Origin: Streptomyces thermolilacinus SPC6
GTDB taxonomy: Bacteria; Actinomycetota; Actinomycetes; Streptomycetales; Streptomycetaceae
Assembly: GCF_000478605.2 (NCBI RefSeq)
Contig: NZ_ASHX02000001.1
Span: 868,001-932,000, forward strand
Direction: 5' to 3'
Length of the DNA stretch: 64,000 nucleotides
In this document: positions 8,781 through 17,822 of the stretch, one piece after another
Position numbering within the stretch: position 1 is the first letter of the stretch
Layout of the letters: the number at the start of each line of letters is the position of its first letter
The notes under the pieces: model-generated
The model's database searches: none
Seen by the model: the letters and a program-made list of their open reading frames with translations, nothing else
What the model was told of the DNA's origin: nothing
Program-made: the position numbers and the translations under genes

Positions 8781-9113
8781 TCAGGCGGCGGTGCGGCGGC
8801 AGCCCACGCAGTGGCGGGTGTACGGCAGGATCTCCAGGCGCTCGGCCGGGATCGGCTTGCCGCAGCCCTGGCAGCTGCCGTACGTGCCGGCGGCCAGGCG
8901 CTCGAACGCCGCGTCGATCTCCTTCAGGACCCGCAGTGTGGAGGCCCGCTGGGCGGCGAGGAGGTCGTCGGCGGCCTGCTGGCCCGCCCCGGCCGCCTCG
9001 ATGGCCTTCAGCTGCGTGAGCCGCGACTCCCGCTCGTGGTCGAGGCGCTGCCGGGCCTCGTGGTCCGTCAGCCGTCCGGGTGCGGCTCCCGAAGCGGCGC
9101 TGCCGAGCGTCAT
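8781..9113 (-). CDS. DksA/TraR family zinc-finger protein (second copy)
   Basis: The ATG at 9113 has a strong AGGAGGA ribosome binding site, so the protein is 110 residues; the frame stays open upstream but that part is not likely to be translated. The central region is helical (LDHERESRLTQLKAIEAAG), and the C-terminal finger reads YGSCQGCGKPIPAERLEILP with the closing HCVGC. It is a paralogue of the adjacent gene at 8123-8521, sharing the same order of coiled coil and C4 finger but a different N-terminus. It reads away from the histidine kinase gene across a 334-bp divergent region. A role at RNA polymerase is inferred from the family only. Confidence 0.87.
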   Translation of the reverse strand: MTLGSAASGAAPGRLTDHEARQRLDHERESRLTQLKAIEAAGAGQQAADDLLAAQRASTLRVLKEIDAAFERLAAGTYGSCQGCGKPIPAERLEILPYTRHCVGCRRTAA

Positions 9114-9447
9114 GGCGTACTCCTCCTGGACAAGGACGGGTGGGAACACACAGGGGCCACCACGGCGTGTCCCGGTCGTCCGGGCCGCCGGGCGGCTGAC
9201 TCTCCACCCTGACCGGTGGGCCCGGCGGGGGCCATGGGTCGCGGCACCCATTTCCGGTGGGGCGCGGAGTGCAGGAACGCGCAGGTCGGAGCCGTAGGGG
9301 CGCGGGGGGATGGATGCCGGGCCCCATCGACGGCCGGGCCGTGGGACCGGCAGGCTTGGCGGGTGCGGCCCGCCCGGTGGGACGCGCGTCGGGGAGGCCG
9401 GGGATAGTGGTGGCAACTGTGGGGTTTATAGGAAGGTTCCGTGCACC
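9114..9447. other. Divergent intergenic region between DksA-like gene and histidine kinase
   Basis: No gene is apparent in these 334 bases. It must hold promoters for both directions. On the plus strand a TATAGG hexamer at 9427-9432 could be a -10 element for the kinase operon, but no convincing -35 accompanies it. Confidence 0.4.
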
Positions 9448-10404
9448 GTGTCCTTGTTCTGGCGGATTTTCGGGCTCAACGCCGTGGTCCTCGGTACGGC
9501 CACCGCGCTGCTGCTGTGGGCACCGGTGACCGTGTCCGTACCGGTGCTGCTGACGGAGGCGGTGATCCTGGTCGCCGGTCTCGCGGTGATGCTGGTCGCC
9601 AACGCGGCGCTGCTGCGGGTCGGTCTGGCGCCGCTGGAGCGGCTGACGCGTGAGATGAAGACCGTGGACCTGCTGCGGCCCGGCCAGCGGCTGCCCGTGT
9701 CCGGGAACGGCGGGGTAGCGGAGCTGATCCGCACGTTCAACGACATGCTGGACCGGCTGGAGGCGGAGCGCGCCACGAGCAGCGCCCGCGCACTGTCCGC
9801 GCAGGAGTCGGAGCGGCGGCGGGTGGCGCAGGAGCTGCACGACGAGGTGGGGCAGAGCATGACGGCCGTGCTGCTCGGGCTGAAGCGGGTCGCGGACCGG
9901 GCGCCGGAGCCGCTGCGGGCGGAGTTGCAGCAGGCGCAGGAGATCACCCGGTCCAGCCTGGACGAGGTGCGGCGGCTGGCCCGGCGGCTGCGCCCCGGCG
10001 TGCTGGAGGACCTGGGCCTGGTCAGCGCGCTCACGTCGCTCGCCGACGACTTCGCCACCCACACGGGGCTGACGGTGCGCCGCCGTCTCGACAGTGGCCT
10101 GCCGCCGCTGGACCGTCAGACGGAGCTGGTGCTGTACCGGGTGGCGCAGGAGGGGCTCACCAACGCCGCCCGGCACGCCGAAGCCACCCGCGTGGAACTG
10201 GCGCTGCGGCGCACGGCGGACGGGGTGGTGCTGTCCGTGGAGGACGACGGCCGGGGCGTGGGCGTCGCCGACGAGGGCGCAGGCATCCGGGGCATGCGGG
10301 AGCGCGCCCTGCTGGCCGGTGCCGCCCTCGACATCACGCGCGGCCGCTCCGGCGGCACGCTCGTGTCCCTGTCCGTACCGCACCCCGCCGGGAAGACCGC
10401 ATGA
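9448..10404 (+). CDS. Sensor histidine kinase, NarL/DesK type (HisKA_3)
   Basis: The protein of 318 residues from the GTG at 9448 (GGAAGG upstream) has two transmembrane helices within residues 1-55, separated by only a few residues, then a HAMP-like linker and the dimerisation helix ERRRVAQELHDEVGQSM with the phospho-accepting His at about residue 131. The ATPase part shows the N-box QEGLTNAARHA and the G1 box VEDDGRGVG, then GIRGMRERALL. There is practically no extracellular sensor domain, so it probably senses the membrane or an associated protein. It overlaps the response regulator gene by ATGA and forms a two-component system with it. Confidence 0.92.
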   Translation: MSLFWRIFGLNAVVLGTATALLLWAPVTVSVPVLLTEAVILVAGLAVMLVANAALLRVGLAPLERLTREMKTVDLLRPGQRLPVSGNGGVAELIRTFNDMLDRLEAERATSSARALSAQESERRRVAQELHDEVGQSMTAVLLGLKRVADRAPEPLRAELQQAQEITRSSLDEVRRLARRLRPGVLEDLGLVSALTSLADDFATHTGLTVRRRLDSGLPPLDRQTELVLYRVAQEGLTNAARHAEATRVELALRRTADGVVLSVEDDGRGVGVADEGAGIRGMRERALLAGAALDITRGRSGGTLVSLSVPHPAGKTA

Positions 10405-11123
10405 ACCAGGACCACGTCCGCGTGAACGAGGACCACGTCCGCACGGACCAGGACCGTGTGAACCGGCCCGGGACGTCCGTCACCCGCATCCTCCTCGCCG
10501 ACGACCACGCGCTGGTACGGCGCGGGGTCCGGCTGATCCTGGACGGCGAACCGGACCTGCGGGTCGTCGCCGAGGCCGGGGACGGCGCCGAGGCCATCGC
10601 CATGGCCCGCGAGCAGCCGGTCGATCTGGCCGTGCTGGACGTGGCCATGCCGCGCATGACGGGGCTCCAGGCGGCGCGGGAGCTGTCGGCGCGTCATCCG
10701 TCGCTGCGCATCCTGATGCTGAGCATGTACGACAACGAGCAGTACTTCTTCCAGTCCCTGAAGGCCGGGGCCTGCGGATACGTGCTCAAGTCGGTGGCCG
10801 ACCGGGACCTGGTGGCGGCCTGCCGGGCGGCGATGCGCGGCGAGCCGTTCCTGTACCCGGGTGCCGTGACGGCGCTGGTGCGGGACTACCTGGACCGGGC
10901 GCGGCACGGCGAGGAGCCGCCGGACCGGGTGCTCACCGCGCGCGAGGAGGAGATCCTCAAGCTGGTCGCGGAGGGCCACTCCTCCAAGGACATCGCCGAC
11001 ATGCTGGTGATCAGCGTCAAGACGGTGCAGCGGCACCGGGCGAACCTGCTCCACAAGCTGGGCCTGCGGGACCGCCTCCAGCTGACCCGGTACGCCATCC
11101 GGGCGGGCCTCATCGAGCCGTGA
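10401..11123 (+). CDS. LuxR/NarL family response regulator
   Basis: The receiver domain has the acidic pair in LLADDHALVRRG, the phospho-accepting Asp80 in DLAVLDVAMPRMTG and the switch Lys in LKAGACGYVLKSV. The C-terminal HTH is complete (LTAREEEILKLVAEGHSSKD, then VKTVQRHRANLLHKLGL). The start overlaps the kinase stop as ATGA. The first 25 residues are an unusual hydrophilic extension with a repeated DHVR motif, and GTG at 10458 is a plausible alternative start that would remove most of it. It is the cognate regulator of the kinase just upstream; the neighbouring Pro-rich protein and SecDF genes are possible targets, by position only. Confidence 0.93.
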   Translation: MNQDHVRVNEDHVRTDQDRVNRPGTSVTRILLADDHALVRRGVRLILDGEPDLRVVAEAGDGAEAIAMAREQPVDLAVLDVAMPRMTGLQAARELSARHPSLRILMLSMYDNEQYFFQSLKAGACGYVLKSVADRDLVAACRAAMRGEPFLYPGAVTALVRDYLDRARHGEEPPDRVLTAREEEILKLVAEGHSSKDIADMLVISVKTVQRHRANLLHKLGLRDRLQLTRYAIRAGLIEP

Positions 11124-11197
11124 CGGTAACCGGGACCGCGGGGTTCTGACGGGGCGGCGGGTACGGCAGGATACGACGGGTACGGGAGGAGGCGGGC

Positions 11198-11803
11198 ATG
11201 CGGCGGTACGACGCGCACGGCCCCGTACCCGACCCCTGCGACCCCGCAGCCGACCCCTGCGGCCCCGTGCACGCCCCCTCCGCACCCGCCTTCGGCCCGA
11301 CCGACCGCGCCCTCGCCGTCGCCTCGTGGGCCTCCGCCCCGGTCCCGCGCGACTCCGTGCCCGGCCCGTCCGCCCCGTTCCCCGGCCCGCGCGCCTCCGC
11401 CCTGGCGAACCTGGTCGCCGCCGCCGTCGCCGCGGTTCTCCTCGCCGTGCTCGGCGTCCTCGCGCCGACTGCACGCGCGACCGTCCCCACGGCCACGGCC
11501 TCCCCGGCCGCCGCACCCACGGCGCCCGTCCCCGCCGTGCCGTCGCCTGCCGGGCCGCCGCGCGTCGTGGTCCCCGACGACCCGTGCGCGGCGGCCTGTT
11601 CGGCGCCGCCACGCGCGTACGCGGACCTCACCGGCACCCGGTCGGTCCCGCCGCCCACCGGTGCGGCCCCGCCCCCGCCGCCTCCCGTACTCGAACCGCC
11701 CGCGGCCCGCCCGGCCGTCTCCGCGCCGGGACGGGACGCCGCGCGCGTCCACCGGCCCACGCGCCCCAGCGGGCGCGCCCCGCCCCCGCCTCCAGCCGGC
11801 TGA
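11198..11803 (+). CDS. Proline/alanine-rich protein with one membrane segment
   Basis: The ATG is preceded by GGGAGGAGG. The 201-residue product has an N-terminal hydrophilic stretch with Asp-Pro-Cys elements (DPCDPAADPCGP), a single hydrophobic segment at about residues 68-90 (LVAAAVAAVLLAVLGVLAP) and a C-terminal tail made mainly of Pro, Ala and Arg. No enzyme motif is visible. It is probably a type II membrane protein with a low-complexity tail outside the cell. It lies 67 bp before secDF on the same strand and may be co-transcribed. The extreme Pro/Ala bias means the family cannot be named; confidence that it is translated rests on the ribosome binding site. Confidence 0.55.
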   Translation: MRRYDAHGPVPDPCDPAADPCGPVHAPSAPAFGPTDRALAVASWASAPVPRDSVPGPSAPFPGPRASALANLVAAAVAAVLLAVLGVLAPTARATVPTATASPAAAPTAPVPAVPSPAGPPRVVVPDDPCAAACSAPPRAYADLTGTRSVPPPTGAAPPPPPPVLEPPAARPAVSAPGRDAARVHRPTRPSGRAPPPPPAG

Positions 11804-11859
11804 CCCTTCCCGTCATTCACCCGCGCGCCGCCGTACGCGGCCGCGCGGTCCTGCCCGCT

Positions 11860-11864
11860 GGAGG
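11860..11864 (+). promoter_or_regulatory. Ribosome binding site deciding a TTG start for secDF
   Basis: GGAGG sits 5 nt before TTG at 11870 but 17 nt before the first in-frame ATG at 11882. The spacing favours the rare TTG start. Confidence 0.6.
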
Positions 11865-11869
11865 CCTTC

Positions 11870-14224
11870 TTGACCCGCGCCATGCGGGTGCGAGCGCTGC
11901 TCGCACTCGTCGTCGTCGCCCTGTCCGTGTACATCGCCGTGACCGTCCCCGCCCGTCTGGGCCTCGATCTGCGCGGTGGCACGCAGATCGTGCTGGAGAC
12001 CCGTGACTCCCCCACCGCCACCGCCGACGCCAAGGCCACCGACCGCACCGTGGAGGTGCTGCGCCGCCGCATCGACGCGCTCGGCGTCACCGAACCCGTC
12101 CTGACCCGCTCCGGCGACCGCCGGATCATCGTCGAGCTGCCCGGCGTGCAGGACCCGCGCGAGGCGGCCGACGTGCTGGGCCGCACCGCCCAGCTCACGT
12201 TCCACCCCGTGCTCGGCATGGCGCCGGACACGCCGCCCGCCGGGCCGGGCCGGCCGGAGCCGAAACCGGAGCCGAGCCCGTCGGGCGAGACCGTGCTGCC
12301 CGACGAGGACGGCCGGAAACTGCGGCTCGGGCCGTCGTCGCTGACCGGCGCCGACGTGGCCGAGGCGCAGGCCGTGATCGACCCGCAGCAGGGCCTCGGC
12401 TGGTACGTGGACGTGGAGTTCAAGGACAGGGGCAGCGACGGGTGGGCGAAGCTCACCGGCAAGGCCGCGTGCGCGGCGCCCGGCGACCCCGCCCGGCGCG
12501 TCGCGATCGTCCTGGACGACAAGGTCATCTCGTCGCCGCAGGTGGACGAGGACATCGCCTGCGACACGGGCATCGTCGGCGGTTCGACCCGGATCACGGG
12601 CGGCTTCGGCGCCGACGAGGCGCGCGAACTGGCGCTGCTGATCAACGGCGGCGCGCTGCCGGTCCCGGTGGAGACCGTCGAGCAGCGGACGGTCGGCCCG
12701 ACGCTGGGCGCCGAGGCGATCCGCAGCAGCACGTGGGCGGCCGTGATCGGCATGGCCCTGACCGGTCTGTTCATCACCGCCCTGTACCGGCTCCTGGGCG
12801 GCCTCGCCGTCGTGGCGCTGGCCTGCTACGGCGTGATCTCGTACGCGGCGCTCGCGGCGCTTGGCGCGACGCTGACCCTGCCGGGCCTGGCCGGGTTCGT
12901 CCTGGCGATCGGCATGGCCGTGGACGCGAACGTGCTGGTCTTCGAACGGGCCCGGGAGGAGTACGCGCGGCGCGACACGGCCCGCAGAAGCCTGCGGGCC
13001 GCGCTGACGGCCGGGTTCCGGCAGGCGTTCAGCGCCATCGCCGACTCCAACATCACCACGCTGATCGCGGCGGTGCTGCTGTTCCTGCTGGCCTCGGGGC
13101 CGGTCCGGGGCTTCGGTGTGACGCTCGGCATCGGCGTCCTCGCGTCGATGGTGAGCGCGCTGGTCGTGACGCGGGCGCTGGCGGAGTTCGCGGTGGCGCG
13201 CAAGGCGGTGCGGCGGCGTCCTCGCCTGTCCGGCATCGGCGACACGGGCGCCGTGCGCAAGTGGCTGCTGCGCCGAGACCCGGACCTGATGGGGCGTCGT
13301 CGCCGCTGGCTCGCCGTGTCGGCCGCCGCCGTGCTGCTGTCGGTCGCCGGGATCTTCGTGCGGGGGCTGGACTTCGGGGTGGAGTTCACCGGCGGGCGGC
13401 TCGTGGAGTTCTCGACGTCGTCGCCGGTGGACGTGGACCGGGCGCGGGACGCGCTGGCCGACGCCGGATTCCCGCGCGCGGTGGTCCAGTCCTCCGGCGA
13501 GGGCGGCCTGACGGTGCGTACGGACCGGATGTCGAACGACGAGGCGGTGCGGATCGGCGAGGCCGTGGCCGAACTGGCCGGGGGCGAGGCGGAGAAGGTC
13601 CGGGACGAGCTGATCGGTCCGAGCCTCGGCGCGGAGCTGCGCAAGGGCGCCCTCATCGCCCTCGCGGTGGCGGTCGGTGCGCAGCTGCTGTACCTGGCGG
13701 TGCGGTTCCGGTGGCAGCTCGGCGCGGCGGCGGTCGTGGCGATGGTCCATGACGCGGCGATCCTCGTCGGGGTGTTCGCGTGGCTGGGCAAGCCGGTGGA
13801 CGGGGTGTTCCTGGCGGCGCTGCTGACGGTGATCGGCTACTCGGTGAACGACTCGGTCGTCGTGTTCGACCGGATCAGGGAGCTGACGGGCGGTACGGGA
13901 GCCACGGGCGCCCGGCGGGAGAAGTCCCTCGCCCGGCTGACCAACACGGCGGTGCTCCAGACCGTGCCGCGCACGCTGAACACCGGTATGGGCGCGGTGT
14001 TCATCCTGGCCGCCCTGGCGGTGCTGGGCGGCGGGTCGCTGACGGACTTCGCGCTGGCGCTGCTGATCGGCATCGTCGTGGGCACGTACTCGTCGATGCT
14101 GACGGCCGCGCCGCTGGCGGTGGAGCTCCAGACGCGCGGTGAGGCCCCGGTACGGGGCGGGGGCAAGCGCCCCGGGCGTCCGGCGCGGCGGCCCGTCCAG
14201 GAGGAGGAGCCGACCCGCGCCTGA
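11870..14224 (+). CDS. secDF: Protein translocase accessory protein SecDF (fused)
   Basis: This 784-residue protein joins SecD and SecF in one chain. The SecD half starts with a membrane anchor, the signature LGLDLRGGTQIVLE, a periplasmic P1 domain, and the C-terminal membrane domain with GMAVDANVLVFERAREE. The SecF half begins near residue 480 with LDFGVEFTGGRLVEFS and carries GYSVNDSVVVFDRIRE. About twelve transmembrane helices are expected. SecDF uses the proton motive force to pull exported proteins across the membrane after SecYEG-SecA. Streptomyces normally has separate secD and secF at the relA locus, so this is likely an additional copy. A Pro-rich insert lies in P1 (PGRPEPKPEPSPSGE). 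It ends just before a strong hairpin. Confidence 0.95.
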   Translation: MTRAMRVRALLALVVVALSVYIAVTVPARLGLDLRGGTQIVLETRDSPTATADAKATDRTVEVLRRRIDALGVTEPVLTRSGDRRIIVELPGVQDPREAADVLGRTAQLTFHPVLGMAPDTPPAGPGRPEPKPEPSPSGETVLPDEDGRKLRLGPSSLTGADVAEAQAVIDPQQGLGWYVDVEFKDRGSDGWAKLTGKAACAAPGDPARRVAIVLDDKVISSPQVDEDIACDTGIVGGSTRITGGFGADEARELALLINGGALPVPVETVEQRTVGPTLGAEAIRSSTWAAVIGMALTGLFITALYRLLGGLAVVALACYGVISYAALAALGATLTLPGLAGFVLAIGMAVDANVLVFERAREEYARRDTARRSLRAALTAGFRQAFSAIADSNITTLIAAVLLFLLASGPVRGFGVTLGIGVLASMVSALVVTRALAEFAVARKAVRRRPRLSGIGDTGAVRKWLLRRDPDLMGRRRRWLAVSAAAVLLSVAGIFVRGLDFGVEFTGGRLVEFSTSSPVDVDRARDALADAGFPRAVVQSSGEGGLTVRTDRMSNDEAVRIGEAVAELAGGEAEKVRDELIGPSLGAELRKGALIALAVAVGAQLLYLAVRFRWQLGAAAVVAMVHDAAILVGVFAWLGKPVDGVFLAALLTVIGYSVNDSVVVFDRIRELTGGTGATGARREKSLARLTNTAVLQTVPRTLNTGMGAVFILAALAVLGGGSLTDFALALLIGIVVGTYSSMLTAAPLAVELQTRGEAPVRGGGKRPGRPARRPVQEEEPTRA

Positions 14225-14239
14225 CCCGTGGCGGACGTA

Positions 14240-14280
14240 CCGGAAGGCCCGGCCCCATCGCGTGGGGCCGGGCCTTCCGG
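14240..14280 (+). terminator. Strong hairpin after secDF
   Basis: A perfect 18-bp stem with a 5-nt loop (TCGCG) begins 16 nt after the secDF stop: left arm 14240-14257, right arm 14263-14280. There is no U-tract. Confidence 0.8.
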
Positions 14281-14340
14281 GTCCGTGCCGGGCGCGGCGG
14301 CGGCCGGTCAGGCGTGGTACGGGACCGTGGCCGGTCAGAC

Positions 14341-14412
14341 GTCGCGGCCGTCTCAGGCGTCGCGGCCGTCTCTGCCGTCGCGGCCGTCTCTGCCGTCGCG
14401 GCCGTCTCAGGC
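14341..14412. repeat. 18-bp tandem repeat, four copies
   Basis: Four consecutive 18-bp units begin with GTCGCGGCCGTCTC. Units 1 and 4 end in AGGC and units 2 and 3 end in TGCC; a partial fifth copy follows. The array overlaps the stop codon of the DUF2165 gene. Confidence 0.85.
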
Positions 14413-14961
14413 GTCGGGCCGGGCCGCGGCCGGCAGGTGCACGACGAGCAGGGTGAACGCGGCGAGAGCGACATTGCGGGCGGCCGCGTCGAGGCCGTTC
14501 CAGTCGGAGGACTGCCACATGGCGAACCACTCGCCGCCGATCGCCATGAACCCGAGCCCGAACAGCAGCAGCACCATCACCAGGCCGGCCGTGCTCGCCG
14601 CCCGCGCCCGCCCGTACGCGCCACGGCGCAGGCCGGCGCACCACAGGACGGTGGCGAGGAGCAGGACGGCCGCCGCGACGGTCTCCCAGACGATGATCGC
14701 CACATAGGCGGCGTCCTGGAGGGCGGGCGACTCGACGGCCCGCCACATCAGGTCCGGATCCTTGAACGTGGTGTCCATGGCGAGGACGTGCCGCACGAAC
14801 TGCTGGTTCGTCCCGAAGTCCGTGATGTTGCCGAACGCGACGAGCGCCATGTAGACGGCGACGGTGCCGGTGAGCGCCGTCGCGGCGAACGGCGCCGTGC
14901 CCAGTATCCGCCACCGCGCCCCGCTCCGGGCGCCCTTGCTCCGTGCCCCGCCGTCCCGCAT
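14407..14961 (-). CDS. DUF2165 family small integral membrane protein
   Basis: The 184-residue protein has four hydrophobic segments. The family hallmark MALVAFGNITDFGTNQQFV follows the first helix, then MDTTFKDPDLMWRA, GFMAIGGEWFAMWQS and a closing helix. DUF2165 proteins are small inner-membrane proteins of unknown function. Its ATG lies one base after the stop of the dipeptidase-like gene (TGACATG), so the two are almost surely co-translated. The stop codon falls inside an 18-bp tandem repeat, so the C-terminus may be newly shaped by repeat expansion. Confidence 0.85.
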   Translation of the reverse strand: MRDGGARSKGARSGARWRILGTAPFAATALTGTVAVYMALVAFGNITDFGTNQQFVRHVLAMDTTFKDPDLMWRAVESPALQDAAYVAIIVWETVAAAVLLLATVLWCAGLRRGAYGRARAASTAGLVMVLLLFGLGFMAIGGEWFAMWQSSDWNGLDAAARNVALAAFTLLVVHLPAAARPDA

Positions 14962-14962
14962 G

Positions 14963-17038
14963 TCATCCACCCCCGCCGTAGACGCCGACCTCGCGCAGCG
15001 AGTATCCCCACCGCGTGCCGCGTTCCAACCCGACGACGCGGACGTACCGCGCGTCGGTGGCGGTGAAGCGGGCCGTGTCGAGGCCGCCGTCACCGGTGGT
15101 GGTGGACCAGACGGTGCGCCAGGCGGTCCCGTCGACGGACACCTCCACGCGGTACCCCTTCGCGTACGCGGCCTCCCAGTCGAGGGTGACGCGCCCGACG
15201 GAGCGGACCGCGCCCAGGTCGACGCGGAGCCACTGGGGGTCGCTCCACTCGCTGGCCCAGCGGGTGCGGGTGTCGCCGTCGACGGCCCTGGCCGGGGTGT
15301 GCCCGGCGAACGGGTCCCACCACTCGGTGGAGCCGGCCGTGGCGGGCGCCCCGGCCGCCAGATTCGCACCGGGGTCGTGGTGCTCGGAGGCGGCCCAGGT
15401 GCGCAGGTACGACTCGGCGCCTAGGAACAGGTCGTCCACGACGTCCTGGCCGCCGGTGACCCGGATGTCCTCCAGCCAGTCGGGGACGAGCCCGTGGTGG
15501 GCGGCGCCGTCCGTGTTGAGGTCCCAGACGCGCTGCCCGGTGGTCTGCCGGTCCACGACGGAGCCGCCGTCGGCGGTGCGGAACGGGTACCGCACGGGGT
15601 TCGGCGTGTCGGCGCCGCGCGGGGCGGGCCAGCCGCCGACGCCGTTCATGTCGGTGCCGTACCCGTAGCCGACGCCGTAGCGGGCGCGCAGCGCGTCCGT
15701 GCGGCGGGCCTCGGCGGTGAACTGCGCGGAGCCGTGCATGTACTGGGCGATGAACCCGCCGAGGCGGTAGACCCGCTCGGTCCACTCGGCGTCCATCCAG
15801 CTGTGCGAGGACAGGACGCCCGGGTACGCCTCGGACTCCAGGATGTCGAGGGCGCGGCCCGCGGCGTTGACGCTCATGTGGTCGATCTCCAGCATCATCC
15901 CGCGCCGCATCATGCCGCGCACCGCGTACTCGCCGAGGTCGGTCAGGCCGCGGGTGTTGCAGCGGGCGCCGTCCGCGTACGAGGGGACGGTGACGCCGGG
16001 CGGCAGTTTCGCCTCGGCGCCGGGGGCGGAGGCGCCGCCGATGGGGTTGTCGTGCTGGGGGCCGGTGCACGGCCCGGTCTTCCAGAACGTGCCGGTGGAC
16101 AGGAACTGGCCGACGTTGATGGCGGTGCCGAGGGCGCCGGAGTCGAAGCGGACGCCGCACAGGGCGTTGTCGAACTTGTGGCAGAGGAACATGCTGCGCA
16201 CGCCGAGCCGGTGCAGCTCGTCCAGTCCCCGGTCGATGTCCTCGCGGTCGCACTGGGCCACGTCGAGGACCTGCTTGCAGCCGAACGGCTCGGACGTCTC
16301 GACGCCCAGGACGACGGCGAGCTTGCCCTGCCGGACGACCTCGCGGGCCTGGGCGCTGTCGGTGACGATCCGGAACCAGCCCTTGCCGGGCCCGCCGTAC
16401 ATGCGGTCCACGTACGCCTGCATCTCGTACGTCTTCCGCGCCTGGAGGCGGATGGAGGTCATCTCGTCGCAGCCGCGGTCCTTGAAGAAGTACACGGAGC
16501 AGATGACGCCGTTGGTGACGAGGTCGTTGACGAGGACGCGCTGTCCGCCGCGCCAGGCGCGTTCGATCCAGGCGTAGTAGTTCTGCTGGTGGGTGAGCGA
16601 GTCGTGGGCGGGCCAGTCCGCGAACGTGGGCCAGCCGGTGGGGTCGTGCCTTCCGTCGCCGCCGCGGGTGATGAAGTCGAAGACGGCGAGGGAGCCGTCG
16701 GGGTAGTGCTCGGGGCAGTCCTTCAGGGCGTCGGCGACGCCCAGTTCGGAGAACGCCTTGCCGCAGATCAGGCGGCCGCCGAACGCCTCGTTGGACATGA
16801 TGTGGTTGTGCGCGTCGACGAACCCGCGCACCCGGCCCTGCACATCGGTTCCCCTGAAGGGCTCCCCGGTGACGTTGACGGCCGAGTCGGGGGCGGGGCG
16901 CGCGACCGGCTCCCACCACGGGGGCGCGGAGTCGGCCCCGGAGGGCGCGGCGGGTCCGAGGGCGAGGGCCACCGCGGTGACGAGCAGGGAGAGCAGCGCG
17001 AGGAGGCCGCGCCGTGCGGGGTGGGGGGCTCGGGTCAT
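14963..17038 (-). CDS. Secreted dipeptidase/amidohydrolase-like protein with C-terminal discoidin (F5/8 type C) domain
   Basis: The 691-residue protein starts with a signal peptide (basic RAPHPARRG, then a hydrophobic stretch to about residue 34). The catalytic part begins with the metal-binding VDAHNHIMSN near residue 73, followed by ETSEPFGCKQVLDVAQCDRED, LGVRSMFLCHKFDN and MLEIDHMSVNAAGRALDI, resembling membrane dipeptidase (peptidase M19) and amidohydrolase barrels. Residues from about 560 form a discoidin domain (LRVDLGAVRSVGRVTLDWEA ... VRVVGLERGTRWGYSLREV). Several cysteines suit an extracellular protein. It probably hydrolyses an amide or dipeptide outside the cell while binding a glycan surface; the substrate is unknown. 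It is coupled to the DUF2165 gene downstream. Confidence 0.85.
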   Translation of the reverse strand: MTRAPHPARRGLLALLSLLVTAVALALGPAAPSGADSAPPWWEPVARPAPDSAVNVTGEPFRGTDVQGRVRGFVDAHNHIMSNEAFGGRLICGKAFSELGVADALKDCPEHYPDGSLAVFDFITRGGDGRHDPTGWPTFADWPAHDSLTHQQNYYAWIERAWRGGQRVLVNDLVTNGVICSVYFFKDRGCDEMTSIRLQARKTYEMQAYVDRMYGGPGKGWFRIVTDSAQAREVVRQGKLAVVLGVETSEPFGCKQVLDVAQCDREDIDRGLDELHRLGVRSMFLCHKFDNALCGVRFDSGALGTAINVGQFLSTGTFWKTGPCTGPQHDNPIGGASAPGAEAKLPPGVTVPSYADGARCNTRGLTDLGEYAVRGMMRRGMMLEIDHMSVNAAGRALDILESEAYPGVLSSHSWMDAEWTERVYRLGGFIAQYMHGSAQFTAEARRTDALRARYGVGYGYGTDMNGVGGWPAPRGADTPNPVRYPFRTADGGSVVDRQTTGQRVWDLNTDGAAHHGLVPDWLEDIRVTGGQDVVDDLFLGAESYLRTWAASEHHDPGANLAAGAPATAGSTEWWDPFAGHTPARAVDGDTRTRWASEWSDPQWLRVDLGAVRSVGRVTLDWEAAYAKGYRVEVSVDGTAWRTVWSTTTGDGGLDTARFTATDARYVRVVGLERGTRWGYSLREVGVYGGGG

Positions 17039-17128
17039 GGGCGCACCGCCGTTTGTTCATGTCCCGTCAATTGGTCCGACGAGGATCGCGGCGGTACGTC
17101 GAGCAGTCAAGGGGCACGACGGGGCACG

Positions 17129-17187
17129 GTACGGCGGTGCGGGGCGCGGCGCTACGAGGCCGGGGGCGGGTACGGCGGTGCGGGGCG
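17129..17187. repeat. 18-bp direct repeat pair
   Basis: The 18-mer starting GTACGGCGGTGC occurs at 17129-17146 and 17170-17187 in the G-rich spacer between the dipeptidase-like and DUF2267 genes. Confidence 0.7.
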
Positions 17188-17245
17188 GGCCGTACGCGAG
17201 GGGGCGCGGGGTGCGCCCTGGCTCCGTGGCCGTGGCCGTGGCGGG

Positions 17246-17662
<417 letters not shown>

Positions 17663-17822
17663 CGGTGTTCTTCCCTCCTGCCGTACGGCTCCGGGAGAGC
17701 CGCCCCCGTCACCGTAGGACCGGCGGGGGCGCCCCGCACATCAGGACCGCCGTTCGCGGGAGCCGCCGGGGCGGCGGGGCCGCTCGTGCTCGCGCCGCGA
17801 CGGCCCGGCGGCTCCGCGCGGG

